In this document: positions 7,521-16,356 of the stretch, piece after piece
Layout of the letters: every line of letters begins with the position of its first letter
Position numbering within the stretch: position 1 is the first letter of the stretch
Origin: a virus
IMG/VR virus record: IMGVR_UViG_3300032516_000055
Location: 1 to 44,649 of that record
Strand: one strand, 5' to 3'
DNA length: 44,649 nt
Position numbers and translations under genes: made by a program
Notes under the pieces: model-generated
Databases searched by the model: none
What the model was told of the DNA's origin: nothing
The model's input: only the letters and a program-made list of their open reading frames with translations

Positions 7521-8358
7521 ACAATTAAATAATGAAATTTTAAAAATAGACCAATTAAAAAGAAAATTAGAGATAAATTTTGAAAAAGATTTAAATATTT
7601 TTTTTAGACGTATATTAAAAGATTTAGAAGATACTTATTCAAAAATTGGATTAATACCAAGTAGGAAAAGATATGAAAATGATTTAGAAGAATTGATTAA
7701 GAAATATATGCTTAAAACCAGTGAGATATTTAGTGGAAATATAAGAGATATACAAATAAAATCAATTAATTTTTTTGAACGTAAAACAGAAACATTAAAA
7801 ATAAATAAAGAAGAAGACGAAAAAATTGAAGATGAAATTGCAATATCTTTATTACTTTGGATAAATAAACAATCAACTGAACAAACAGGATTAATATTAG
7901 ATACAAACGAAAAAGAGATAAAAGAAGAAATTAAAAAAACTAAAGAAGAATTATTAAAGGGAGATAAAGTTTTTAATACAAAGGAAATTATTGCTTTAAC
8001 AATTTTAAATTTAAAAAATAAATTTTATAACAGAAGTAAAATGATAGCAATACAAAACATAGGAGCTTCTGCAAGTGAAGCTAAATTAAAAGAAGCTGAA
8101 AAAATTAATGAAAGTAATGCTATTGTTGAGGGAATTGCTATTACAGGATTAATGAAAAAAACTTGGAATGCTATTTTGGATAATAGAACAAGACCATCAC
8201 ATGCTGAAGCTGATATTATATATAATACAAACCCTATTCCTATAACAGAAGATTTTATTGTAATGGGTGAATCTTTAAAATATCCACGAGATCCAAGTGG
8301 AAGTCCTGAAAATATAATAAATTGTAGATGTGAAGACCAATATATTGTTTCAATATAG
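7495..8358 (+). CDS. Head morphogenesis protein, Mu gpF / SPP1 gp7-like
   Basis: 287 aa. The C-terminal domain has the family signature: KTWNAILDNRTRPSHAEAD, then a proline-rich linker and NCRCEDQY at the end, with the Cys and His residues of the MuF domain (PF04233). The N-terminal two thirds are helical and charged. In Mu and SPP1 this minor head protein sits with the portal and helps genome ejection or procapsid assembly. No toxin domain is fused after the MuF domain. The start lies inside the end of the portal gene. Confidence 0.88.
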   Translation: MLLINPTRRQLNNEILKIDQLKRKLEINFEKDLNIFFRRILKDLEDTYSKIGLIPSRKRYENDLEELIKKYMLKTSEIFSGNIRDIQIKSINFFERKTETLKINKEEDEKIEDEIAISLLLWINKQSTEQTGLILDTNEKEIKEEIKKTKEELLKGDKVFNTKEIIALTILNLKNKFYNRSKMIAIQNIGASASEAKLKEAEKINESNAIVEGIAITGLMKKTWNAILDNRTRPSHAEADIIYNTNPIPITEDFIVMGESLKYPRDPSGSPENIINCRCEDQYIVSI

Positions 8359-8372
8359 AAGGAGAATAATAT

Positions 8373-9980
8373 ATGCCTTATCCAACACAACATGCGGCAC
8401 GGATTAGAGACCCTAAAGATTTTGAAGAAGATAGTTTTAAAAGAAAAAACATTGCAGAAGGTATAGATATTATAATAGGTCATTTAAAAGGCGAAACAAC
8501 AATGACTACTCAAGCATATAGATTTGAAAAAGATAAATTTACAGTTTCAGAAGCTAAAAAATGGCTAAAAGACCATAATATAGAATATATTCTTTTTGAA
8601 CCTGCATCAGAACCTAACGAAAAAGATAGAGCAACGTATCCAATGTTTATTTTTGATAGATTTGATGATAGATTAGCAAATAATATTGTTTCAAATCTTT
8701 TATATTATGAAAATTTTATGAGTGATGAAGTTGTTGATAATATAGATGAATCTAATTTTTATAAACCTCAAAAATCTAAAATTAAAATGTGGATAAATAG
8801 CCCAGGTGGATATGTTACAGATTTAATGAGTATTGTTGATACTATGAATAATATTAAAACACCTATTGAAACATATTGTTTGGGAATTGCGGCTAGTTGT
8901 GCGGCTGTATTATTAGCCAATGGTACAAAAGGAAAAAGATTTATTGGTAAAAATTCACATGTGTTATTGCATCAAGTATCTTTTGAAACAAGTGGTAATA
9001 TTCAAGATGTTGAAAAATCAGTAGAACAATCAAAGAAATTTAATGAACAAATACTTGATTTACTTTCTAAGGTAACAGGAAAAGATAAAGAAATAATAAG
9101 AGAAGATATTGAAAGAGATTTATGGTTAAATGCCGAAGAAGCTTTAAATTATGGAATAGTCGACAAGATACTTGATGATAATTCAAATGAAGTAAAATCA
9201 TTTAATTTATTAATGGAAAAAAAGAATAATGATATTGCTACTAAAGAATTTAAAAATTTTGATGTAAAATTAGAAATTAAATCAATAGAAGAAGATGATA
9301 ATATTTTTACATTTAAAGCTTATGCTTCTGTTTTTGATGAAGAAGATTTGGGGAATGACATTGTTTGTAAAGGAGCTTTTAAAAATACATTATTACAATA
9401 TAAGATATTAGATAAAACAAATGAAAGAACGTTATTATGGCAACATGATATTAAACAACCAATAGGTAAAACTTATTTAAAAGAAGATGAATATGGTTTA
9501 TTTGTTGAAGGAAAACTTCCAAAAGATGATGATTTTGTTAAGGGAAGAGTTATCCCACAGATGAAAATTGGCGCAATAAAAAATATGTCTTTTGGATATA
9601 TTACAAAAGATTCTTATATTAAGAACGGTAAAAGATTTATAACTGATATTGATTTATTTGAAATATCACTTGTAACAATACCTATGCAAACAACATCTAA
9701 AATAATAAGTTATAAATCTAAGGATATAAAGAATTTAGAATTAAATGATTTATCTAAATTTAAAAATATATCTGATTTAAGGAATTATCTTAAAAATAAG
9801 GATTACACTGTATCAGAAAGAAATAATATAATATATCAATTAAAACAAATTTTTATTTCTCCTTGCGATGAGGAGATTAAAAATAATATTCCTTGTGATG
9901 AGGAAAAAGAATCTTGTGATGAGATTCTAAATAGCATCAAAGAAAATTTATTATTAATTAATCAATCAATTAAGGAGTAA
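8373..9980 (+). CDS. Head maturation protease: ClpP-like plus HK97 S78 prohead protease fusion
   Basis: Three parts in one 535-aa protein. Residues 1-75 hold the phage motif YPTQHAARIRDP through SFKRKNIAEGIDIIIGHLKG. Residues 90-270 are a ClpP-like S14 protease: NSPGG oxyanion loop at 142-146, Ser175 in GIAASCAA, His200 in LLHQ, Asp249 in ERDLWL. Residues 310-440 are an S78 prohead protease: His358 in LLWQHD, Ser406 in NMSFGY and Glu430 in DLFEISLVTIP. All catalytic residues of both enzymes appear intact. The tail has three CDE(E/I) repeats near 503-520. It would digest scaffold and the capsid delta domain. Two complete proteases in one polypeptide is unusual. Confidence 0.85.
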   Translation: MPYPTQHAARIRDPKDFEEDSFKRKNIAEGIDIIIGHLKGETTMTTQAYRFEKDKFTVSEAKKWLKDHNIEYILFEPASEPNEKDRATYPMFIFDRFDDRLANNIVSNLLYYENFMSDEVVDNIDESNFYKPQKSKIKMWINSPGGYVTDLMSIVDTMNNIKTPIETYCLGIAASCAAVLLANGTKGKRFIGKNSHVLLHQVSFETSGNIQDVEKSVEQSKKFNEQILDLLSKVTGKDKEIIREDIERDLWLNAEEALNYGIVDKILDDNSNEVKSFNLLMEKKNNDIATKEFKNFDVKLEIKSIEEDDNIFTFKAYASVFDEEDLGNDIVCKGAFKNTLLQYKILDKTNERTLLWQHDIKQPIGKTYLKEDEYGLFVEGKLPKDDDFVKGRVIPQMKIGAIKNMSFGYITKDSYIKNGKRFITDIDLFEISLVTIPMQTTSKIISYKSKDIKNLELNDLSKFKNISDLRNYLKNKDYTVSERNNIIYQLKQIFISPCDEEIKNNIPCDEEKESCDEILNSIKENLLLINQSIKE

Positions 9981-9985
9981 AAAAA

Positions 9986-11191
9986 ATGTCTGATTTAAAG
10001 TTTAATACAGAAGAACTAAGACAAATAAATAGCTTAGTTACTGATTTAAGGGATTCCGTAGATGGAAAATCTAAAAAAACTCAAGATGAAATTTCTAAAA
10101 TAAATTCAGTATTAAATGAATTTGAGAAAAAAAATCAAGAAATTATTATAACAAAAACTAAAATAGAAAATGAAGCAAGGGAGCAAAAAGAAAAAATTGA
10201 AATGCTTGAAAAAAAATTAATTGATGTATCTACTTTTAATACAAAAAGTATAGTTAACTCTAAAGAATATAAAGATACACCTGAATATAAAGCATTAAAT
10301 CTATATTCTAAAAAAGGTATTAATGGCGTTTCAATGGAATATAAGGATTATTTACGAACAGACGTGGGTGCTCAAGGTAATTTTTTAGTTCCTACAGCAA
10401 TGGTTAATTTTATGCTAAATGAAATACAGGAAATTTCTCCTGTTAGACAATTAGTAAGAAAAATTACTATTGAAACAAAAAGTATTGAAATTCCGATTGG
10501 TGTTGGTATTCCAGATGCACCTTTTGAAAAAGAACTTGAATCAGGAACAAGATCTACACCAACTTACAGAATGGAAACACTGACAGCTTTTGCTCAACAA
10601 ACAACGATACCAGTATCAAGAGATATTTTAGCATTCTCTAGTTTTGATGTAGAAGCAGAAGTTGTATCAAAAGCAAATCAAGCCTTTGCTAAAGCAGAAG
10701 GAAATAAAATTCTGACTGGTACAGGAATAAAAGAACCGCAAGGCATTTTAAATTCTTCTGTTGCTAAGATTGAAACTGCCTCATCTGGAGCAGTTACATT
10801 TGATGAAGTAATTAAATTAGCAGGAGAAACAAAACAAGGCTATAAAGAATCTTATTTTTTTAATAAGAAAACATTAGTTTTTTTAAGAACTATGAAGAAT
10901 GGTGCTAATGAATATCTTTGGAGAATTGGCGGAGAAAGTATGCCAACGGAAATAAATGGTTATCCTTATATAATTTTTCAAGATATGCCAGACATTGCAT
11001 CTGCCGCTCTTCCAATTGGGTTCGGAGATTTATTTGAAGGATATACGATTTTAGATTCACTCAATATGTCTATGTTAAGAGATGAATATACACCAAAAGA
11101 TAAAAGAGCAATTGAGTTTACTTTTTATCGCTATTTAACAGGTCAGGTTATTATGCCAGAAGCGATTAAATTGATAAAAATAAAAGCTTAA
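9986..11191 (+). CDS. Major capsid protein, HK97 fold
   Basis: 401 aa with a strong AAGGAG site. Residues 1-85 form a coiled-coil delta (scaffold-like) domain, likely removed by the upstream protease. The mature part contains TDVGAQGNFLVPTAM, then the E-loop/P-domain region and the hallmark ILTGTGIKEPQGIL. The C-terminal part runs DEYTPKDKRAIEFTFYRYLTGQVIMPEAIKLIK, a pattern standard for Phage_capsid PF05065. The gene follows the protease directly, which is the normal order. Confidence 0.93.
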   Translation: MSDLKFNTEELRQINSLVTDLRDSVDGKSKKTQDEISKINSVLNEFEKKNQEIIITKTKIENEAREQKEKIEMLEKKLIDVSTFNTKSIVNSKEYKDTPEYKALNLYSKKGINGVSMEYKDYLRTDVGAQGNFLVPTAMVNFMLNEIQEISPVRQLVRKITIETKSIEIPIGVGIPDAPFEKELESGTRSTPTYRMETLTAFAQQTTIPVSRDILAFSSFDVEAEVVSKANQAFAKAEGNKILTGTGIKEPQGILNSSVAKIETASSGAVTFDEVIKLAGETKQGYKESYFFNKKTLVFLRTMKNGANEYLWRIGGESMPTEINGYPYIIFQDMPDIASAALPIGFGDLFEGYTILDSLNMSMLRDEYTPKDKRAIEFTFYRYLTGQVIMPEAIKLIKIKA

Positions 11192-11200
11192 TATAATAAT

Positions 11201-11225
11201 AGAATAAACAATTTATGTTTATTCT
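11201..11225 (+). terminator. Hairpin between capsid and downstream gene
   Basis: AGAATAAACA (11201-11210) pairs perfectly with TGTTTATTCT (11216-11225) around a 5-base loop. No U-run follows, so it is more likely an mRNA-stabilising or processing element at the end of the capsid coding region than a full terminator. Confidence 0.5.
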
Positions 11226-11251
11226 GACTTTAAATTTTAGGAGGATATAAA

Positions 11252-11665
11252 ATGCAAGCTTACGATTTATTTTCAAGAATAGAAGTTGTAAATGCTCTTG
11301 ATTCTACTGCTATATCAACTAGTACTACAACTGTAGGAGAAACAATTGATACAAGCTCATGTGAAAGTCTTGTTTTTGCTATTAAATCAGAAACATTAAC
11401 AGATGGTGCTTATGCTGTACAGGTATTTGTTAGTGATGATTCTGGTATGGCAGGAGAAGTACAAGTAATAAAAGACTATGATAGTGCAGATACTTTAATC
11501 AGTTCTGCAATTTCTTTTGCTCTTGCAGACGATAATATAGTTAAGATTGTAGGAGTTGTTAGCGGAAAAAGATATGCAAGAATTAAAATTGTTTCAACAG
11601 CAGTTACTACTGGTGGAACATTCAGTGCTACGGCTATAAAAGGAAATAAAAGACACATTGCATAA
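11252..11665 (+). CDS. Putative capsid decoration/stabilising protein (137 aa)
   Basis: A Ser/Thr/Ala/Val-rich, predicted all-beta small protein with a strong AGGAGG site, directly after the capsid gene. In many contractile and siphophages this slot encodes a head decoration or stabilising protein; the sequence pattern (symmetric beta-sandwich, few lysines, no membrane segment) fits. It is bracketed by hairpins on both sides, which suggests a separately dosed transcript. Family not firmly recognised. Confidence 0.6.
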   Translation: MQAYDLFSRIEVVNALDSTAISTSTTTVGETIDTSSCESLVFAIKSETLTDGAYAVQVFVSDDSGMAGEVQVIKDYDSADTLISSAISFALADDNIVKIVGVVSGKRYARIKIVSTAVTTGGTFSATAIKGNKRHIA

Positions 11666-11674
11666 TAATTAATT

Positions 11675-11703
11675 TTAAGGGCGGAATTTTATTCCGCCCT
11701 TAA
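11675..11703 (+). terminator. Strong GC-rich hairpin, likely partial terminator
   Basis: A 13-bp perfect stem, TTAAGGGCGGAAT (11675-11687) with ATTCCGCCCTTAA (11691-11703), and a 3-base loop. It is the most GC-rich palindrome of the late region. The U-run after it is poor, so it may attenuate rather than stop transcription and lower neck-gene expression relative to capsid. Confidence 0.7.
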
Positions 11704-11723
11704 TCTAAAACAGGAGAATAGAG

Positions 11724-11984
11724 ATGTTAATAACAATATTAAAAGATGTTATATGGAGTATTGATTATAAAGCTGTTCCTTTTCGTAAAAATGAAAATAT
11801 AGAAATAAAAGATGATATAGCAAAAGAAATGATTAAATATAATTATGCTATTGAAACAATAAAAAAACAAGAGATAGAAATACCTGAAAGTATTTTAATA
11901 AATAAAATACAAAATTCTTCTATTCAAAATGTAGATATTGAAACTATTGATAAAAAAAAAGGTCGTCCTAGAAAGATAAGATAA
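11724..11984 (+). CDS. Small head-region protein with basic GRPRK tail (86 aa)
   Basis: An N-terminal beta-like segment, a middle linker and a C-terminus ending in KKGRPRKIR, an AT-hook-like Gly-Arg-Pro core. Similar short proteins with this tail lie between capsid and gp6-type connectors in many phages. Its function is not established; DNA or nucleoid contact inside the head is only a guess. Its stop overlaps the start of the next gene by one base. Confidence 0.65.
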   Translation: MLITILKDVIWSIDYKAVPFRKNENIEIKDDIAKEMIKYNYAIETIKKQEIEIPESILINKIQNSSIQNVDIETIDKKKGRPRKIR

Positions 11985-12568
11985 TGATTAATTTAATAAC
12001 TAAAACAAATACATTATTGATATCTTTAAATGATATGAAATTATATCTTAGAATAACAAATTCTATTGAAGATACTTTAATTGAAAATTTAATAAGGCAA
12101 GCCCAAAATGTAATAGAAAATTACACAAGCAGAGCCATCACTATTAATACTTATGAATATATTTATGACTCTTTGAATACAACAGAATATTACCCTGTTG
12201 ATAGAATTCAAATTTATAAAGGTAAAATTACAAGTATAGATTCTATAAAAACTTATAATCTAGCAGGAACAGAAACAATTAAAACATTAACTGATTTTGA
12301 TTACATTAATTTTAATCAATATTCATATATAGCAACAAAAGATGGTTCAGATTTTCCAATAGGTGATAGAAGTTATTCACCTTTAAAAATTGAATTTAAA
12401 GCAGGGTATGACATAACAACAATCCCTTACGATTTAAAAGAAGCTATATATAAATTAGTAGCTGATTATTATGAGTATCGTGAATCTACTAATTCTGAAT
12501 ATATAAAAGATATATCAACTGGAGTAATTAATATTATCAATAGATGGCGTATTGAGTTAATACCATGA
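11984..12568 (+). CDS. Head-tail connector, gp6-like
   Basis: 194 aa. Residues 14-60 (SLNDMKLYLRI, then DTLIENLIRQAQNVIENYTSRAI) are the signature of the phage gp6/QLRG connector family (PF05135). A region with YPVDRIQIYKG and a C-terminal helix (LKEAIYKLVADYYEYRES) follows. It forms the first ring below the portal. The gene overlaps the next by 4 bp. Confidence 0.87.
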   Translation: MINLITKTNTLLISLNDMKLYLRITNSIEDTLIENLIRQAQNVIENYTSRAITINTYEYIYDSLNTTEYYPVDRIQIYKGKITSIDSIKTYNLAGTETIKTLTDFDYINFNQYSYIATKDGSDFPIGDRSYSPLKIEFKAGYDITTIPYDLKEAIYKLVADYYEYRESTNSEYIKDISTGVINIINRWRIELIP

Positions 12569-12951
12569 CAATAACAAGGACTTCAAATTATAGCAAAAAA
12601 TTAAATATTAGAGTAGGGGATTTAAAGCATTATATTACTCTTCAAAGAAGAGTTTTAGAGGTTCCGATTAACGTAGATTTTAGAGAAACATATAATAATA
12701 TTGCAAACGTTTGGGCTTCAGTAGTTACAAATAATGATTATTTAAAATTTAATGATATTAATATAAATGAAGAAGTAACACATATATTCTATATTAGAAA
12801 TATTGATGGCATAGATATAGATGTTTGGATATTATATGATAATCAAAGATATAAAATTATTTCAATTAGGGATATAGATTTTGAAAAGAAGTTTTTAGAA
12901 CTTAAATGTAATCTTAAAGGTATTGTATCTAAAGAATCAAGCAAATGGTGA
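12565..12951 (+). CDS. Head-tail joining / head closure protein
   Basis: 128 aa. IRVGDLKHYITLQRRV near residues 15-30 and IANVWASV near 45-52 are the marks of the phage head-tail joining family (PF05521, SPP1 gp16-like). It closes the neck after DNA packaging and sits under the gp6 ring. The start overlaps the connector gene by 4 bp. Confidence 0.85.
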   Translation: MTITRTSNYSKKLNIRVGDLKHYITLQRRVLEVPINVDFRETYNNIANVWASVVTNNDYLKFNDININEEVTHIFYIRNIDGIDIDVWILYDNQRYKIISIRDIDFEKKFLELKCNLKGIVSKESSKW

Positions 12952-12955
12952 TGTA

Positions 12956-13501
12956 ATGGAAAATATAACAGTCAATATGGATTCTCAGACTAAAAAAGTA
13001 TTAATAGAAAAAAATGGTGGGATAAAATTAATAAAATCTGGTTGTAGAAAAGCATTATCTGAAATAGGAAATATTATTAAAAAAAAAATAAGCGAAGGCA
13101 TAAAAAGTCCACCTAAAACAGGTAAATATTATAAATATAAAAGTAGAAAAAAGAGAGCATCTATTAATTTAGAATTAGCAGAATATCCTGCAAATCGTAG
13201 TGGAAAATTAAGACGTTCTATAAATTATAAAGTTAATAATAAAGCACAAGTTATTATAGGTTTATCAGCTGAATATGCAAAATATTTAGAAGAAGGTACG
13301 GGATATGTGAAAAAAAGAAAATTATCAGAAGATACAGTTAAAGAAGTTGTAGAAAAAAAAGCAGATATGATAAAGGATAAAATTAGCAAAATGAAAAAAA
13401 GAAAATTATTAGAATATACAGTTAAAGAAGTTGTAGAAAAAAAAGCAGATATGATAAAGGATATAATTAGAAAAAATATTGATGCTTCATTAAAAAAATA
13501 A
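12956..13501 (+). CDS. HK97 gp10-like neck / tail completion protein
   Basis: 181 aa from the ATG at 12956. A longer frame opens at 12923, inside the previous gene, but the later ATG, just after that gene's stop, is preferred. The middle (SPPKTGKYYKYKSRKKR, then YPANRSGKLRRSI and GLSAEYAKYLEEGT) is typical of the HK97-gp10_like family (PF04883). The C-terminus carries two tandem copies of a 28-residue segment (KKRKLxExTVKEVVEKKADM), so the terminal helix has been duplicated recently. Confidence 0.82.
   Translation: MENITVNMDSQTKKVLIEKNGGIKLIKSGCRKALSEIGNIIKKKISEGIKSPPKTGKYYKYKSRKKRASINLELAEYPANRSGKLRRSINYKVNNKAQVIIGLSAEYAKYLEEGTGYVKKRKLSEDTVKEVVEKKADMIKDKISKMKKRKLLEYTVKEVVEKKADMIKDIIRKNIDASLKK
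13310..13477 (+). repeat. 84-bp tandem duplication inside the neck gene
   Basis: Copy one, 13310-13393, and copy two, 13394-13477, are nearly identical and keep frame (28 codons each). The few differences change Ser-Glu-Asp to Leu-Glu-Tyr and Lys-Ile to Ile-Ile. This points to recent slipped duplication in the coding sequence. Confidence 0.9.
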
Positions 13502-13520
13502 GTTTAGAAATGGAAAAAGA

Positions 13521-14624
13521 ATGCCAAAAAAAGAGGATGTTATAAAACAATTACAAGCTGTCCTGCCTAAGTATACTGATTATTTTAGCGAAAAAATTCA
13601 AGTATCTAATGTTTCTTATATTTCAGGAAACACATATCAAATAACAACAACTACACCTCATAATTTATCTAATGGTTTGCTAATCAATGTTGAAAAAATT
13701 CTATCAAAAAATAAAATAATAACTATCACAAATTTAGGAGATGGATGGATAAAATTTAAAACAGAAGTTTCACATGATTTAACAAAAAATTTTGATCAAA
13801 TAAAATTAGAAAATTGGACAAAGCAAGTTTACTTGCAAGGATTTACTAATTTAGCAGATGGATACTATGATTTTACTGGTGATGTTCCAAGTAAAGATGA
13901 ATTTACTATCATTCTTCCAGTAGTTCCAACTGGAACAGGATATTTATGTGAAGATAGGATTGATGGTATTAATGGAAGGAAAGCAATAACATTAGTAGAT
14001 ACAACAAATTTTAGAATACAAGGTGCCAGCAATGATTTTACAAGTTTTGCTTTGACTACAAATTCTAATATCACTACAGATATAAGAATATCTGGTGTAG
14101 GAAATCCTGCAAGATTTATACAATATTATACAAAACATAGTATAAATAAGTTTTGGGCATTTGTTTCAACTGGTGAGACAAATGTTTCTTATAGTCGTAA
14201 TATTGAAAGTGATGCAAATCAAAGATTTAAAAAAGGCGAGGATATACAATTTGAATGTATACAACCGATATTTGTTTATGTTATTGCTCCCGATATAGAT
14301 ACTTATGGCGGTAGATATATAAGCGACATAATGGTAGATATTAGAAAATATTTATGCAAAGCATTGGTAGGTGTTTCTTTTCCTTCGGGTTTTGATACAG
14401 AGCCAGATAGTTTTTTAACATCATTTAGAAGTGATGATTTTTTTGATTATGATGGCGCTTATTATATTCATCTTTTTATGTTTGAAACAGTCTTTAATTT
14501 TTATTCAAGAGATGGAATTGACCCATTAAATACAAGAGCATTTAGAAGATTTGAAATAAATTACAAGCTAAATTTTGATAATTTTGATACAATAAAAACA
14601 ACAATAGAAGGTGATTTGCCATAA
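13521..14624 (+). CDS. Tail terminator/neck-associated structural protein with beta-domain insert
   Basis: 367 aa, at the position of the Mu gp37-like or tail terminator gene between gp10-like and sheath. The last 160 residues (YYTKHSINKFWAFVSTGET onward, with DIMVDIRKYLCKALVGV) look like the globular neck domain. Residues 25-150 hold an added beta-rich segment with TTTTPHNLSNGLLINV and VSHDLTKN. A similar segment occurs in the baseplate J-like protein of this phage (THDLVNDINITIAG). The product is a structural protein for certain; the exact role is inferred from order. Confidence 0.65.
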   Translation: MPKKEDVIKQLQAVLPKYTDYFSEKIQVSNVSYISGNTYQITTTTPHNLSNGLLINVEKILSKNKIITITNLGDGWIKFKTEVSHDLTKNFDQIKLENWTKQVYLQGFTNLADGYYDFTGDVPSKDEFTIILPVVPTGTGYLCEDRIDGINGRKAITLVDTTNFRIQGASNDFTSFALTTNSNITTDIRISGVGNPARFIQYYTKHSINKFWAFVSTGETNVSYSRNIESDANQRFKKGEDIQFECIQPIFVYVIAPDIDTYGGRYISDIMVDIRKYLCKALVGVSFPSGFDTEPDSFLTSFRSDDFFDYDGAYYIHLFMFETVFNFYSRDGIDPLNTRAFRRFEINYKLNFDNFDTIKTTIEGDLP

Positions 14625-14632
14625 AAATTATT

Positions 14633-14664
14633 AAAGTAAAATATAAATTTCCTTATTTTACTTT
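14633..14664 (+). terminator. Hairpin after the neck genes
   Basis: AAAGTAAAATA (14633-14643) pairs with TATTTTACTTT (14654-14664), followed by a single further T. It is an AU-rich, fairly weak stem that separates the neck module from the promoter of the tail module. Confidence 0.5.
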
Positions 14665-14669
14665 TAAAA

Positions 14670-14698
14670 TTGAAAGTAAAATATAGATTGATTATAAT
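14670..14698 (+). promoter_or_regulatory. Promoter of the tail module
   Basis: TTGAAA (14670-14675), exactly 17 bp, TATAAT (14693-14698). The sheath gene starts 41 bp downstream after a TGGAGG ribosome site. It is a near-consensus promoter and so probably recognised by the host's main sigma factor. Confidence 0.75.
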
Positions 14699-14738
14699 AT
14701 AAAAATAATTAAGAAACAAATAAATCTGGAGGTTAATA

Positions 14739-16355
14739 ATGAATATTATTTCTAAACCATTCGTAACTGTTAATAAGCTTCCTGCTATTGTTCCAGCTGG
14801 TATGGAAGACCAAAAAATATTAGTAATAGGACAAAAATTATCTACTGGTTCTGCCACAGAAAAAATTTTATATGAAGACGTAACTAAAGCAGATGTCAAT
14901 ACTCTTTTTGGGAAAGGTTCTTTCTTACAGAATTCTTTATCAGGAATTTTTGATGTATTTCAAAGGTCAGGTTCAATAAAATTGCCTCGTGTAGATGTTA
15001 TCCCTCTTGATGATGTTATTGCTGGAGTTAAAGCAACATCAACATTAATTGTTTCTGAAGTTGGTGGTTCAACAAATGCCGCAACAGTTACTGGAAATAT
15101 AGAAGTAATAATTGGCTCTAAATTTTTATATACTTTTCCTATAACGATAGCAGACGGACAGGCAATAGTTACTGGTACTGGTAATATTGCAGATGCTATC
15201 GCAAATGCAATTAATGATAATGATGAGTTACCTGTAACAGCTGTAAATGTAGCAGGAACAATAACATTAACTTGTAGGCACAAAGGTACTATCGGAAATG
15301 GTATTACATTTAGAGTTAAAGGTTTGTCTTATGATGGTGCTAATTATGTTTTGGGTAATGTTAAAATAGCTATTACTGCTTTTACAGGAGGAGTTACAGA
15401 CCCAACTGTTACAACAATTCTTTCAGTAGTTGGAGATAAAAGATATCAGACAATAACTCATCCAATTGAATACGGAATAGTTTTTTCTGTAACTAATTTT
15501 CTTGATAATAGATTTAATGTTGATAACGATATTCAAGACGGTGTTTGTATAGTATCAAATACAGATACTACTTCAAATTTAAAAACCGCACTATCATCTT
15601 TAAATTCTCAATCATTAGTTTATTTTTGTAATAAAAAAGTATCTGAATCTATGTATAACGGAAGTACTGTAATAGATTTAGATTTTGTAAGTTCAGCAAG
15701 ATTTGCAGCAATACGGGCATTAAGACTTACAGAAGATGCTAATATAATTAGATTCGTAGCAAGTAATGTTCAATCAAAAGATTTAAGAGGTGGAAAACAT
15801 ATTTCAACATTGCCTTATCCTAATACACCTGTCTATGCTATATCACCAATAGAAACTATTTATGGTTTTACTCAAACAGAAATTCAAGAATTAGAAGATT
15901 TAGGCGGTTCTGTAATGGGTAATAATAATGTTGGAAATCAGATTCTTCTTGGTGATATTGTAACAACTTATAAGACAGATGCTCAAGCAAATCCTGATCC
16001 AACATGGCATTATCTTGAAACTGTAGATACATTAAGTATAAGTGCAGAATATATGTTTAATAATTTAAAACAAGATTTTGCACAATCAAGATTGACAGAA
16101 GGTAATTTAATTAATGGTTTTACTATGGTTAATGAAATAGCATTTAAAGGTCAATTGAAAAAATATTATATTGATTTATCAGAGGAAGCTATTACACCGG
16201 AGGGAAAAGATGCTGTAGATTATTTTTATAATAATATATCAACAGTGATAGATATGTTAAACGGCAGAATTAGTGCTACTTGTAATTTGCCAATTGTAGT
16301 TCAGTTAAGAGAAATACTTGTTAATTTAAGAACAACTTTTTCAATAGGAGGATGA
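14739..16355 (+). CDS. Contractile tail sheath protein, Mu gpL-like
   Basis: 538 aa. The N-terminus (ISKPFVTVNKLPAIVPAGMEDQKILVIGQKL) and domain order match the Mu-type sheath family. The C-terminal part includes WHYLETVDTLSISAEYMFNN and a terminal beta-strand used for strand exchange between subunits. The sheath makes this phage a myovirus. It is preceded by its own promoter and followed two bases later by the tube gene. Confidence 0.88.
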   Translation: MNIISKPFVTVNKLPAIVPAGMEDQKILVIGQKLSTGSATEKILYEDVTKADVNTLFGKGSFLQNSLSGIFDVFQRSGSIKLPRVDVIPLDDVIAGVKATSTLIVSEVGGSTNAATVTGNIEVIIGSKFLYTFPITIADGQAIVTGTGNIADAIANAINDNDELPVTAVNVAGTITLTCRHKGTIGNGITFRVKGLSYDGANYVLGNVKIAITAFTGGVTDPTVTTILSVVGDKRYQTITHPIEYGIVFSVTNFLDNRFNVDNDIQDGVCIVSNTDTTSNLKTALSSLNSQSLVYFCNKKVSESMYNGSTVIDLDFVSSARFAAIRALRLTEDANIIRFVASNVQSKDLRGGKHISTLPYPNTPVYAISPIETIYGFTQTEIQELEDLGGSVMGNNNVGNQILLGDIVTTYKTDAQANPDPTWHYLETVDTLSISAEYMFNNLKQDFAQSRLTEGNLINGFTMVNEIAFKGQLKKYYIDLSEEAITPEGKDAVDYFYNNISTVIDMLNGRISATCNLPIVVQLREILVNLRTTFSIGG

Positions 16356-16356
16356 A

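Noticed and set aside
8025-8483. Leftward 152-aa ORF
   Set aside because: It is antisense to the MuF-like gene and the protease start, lacking a ribosome site and family match.
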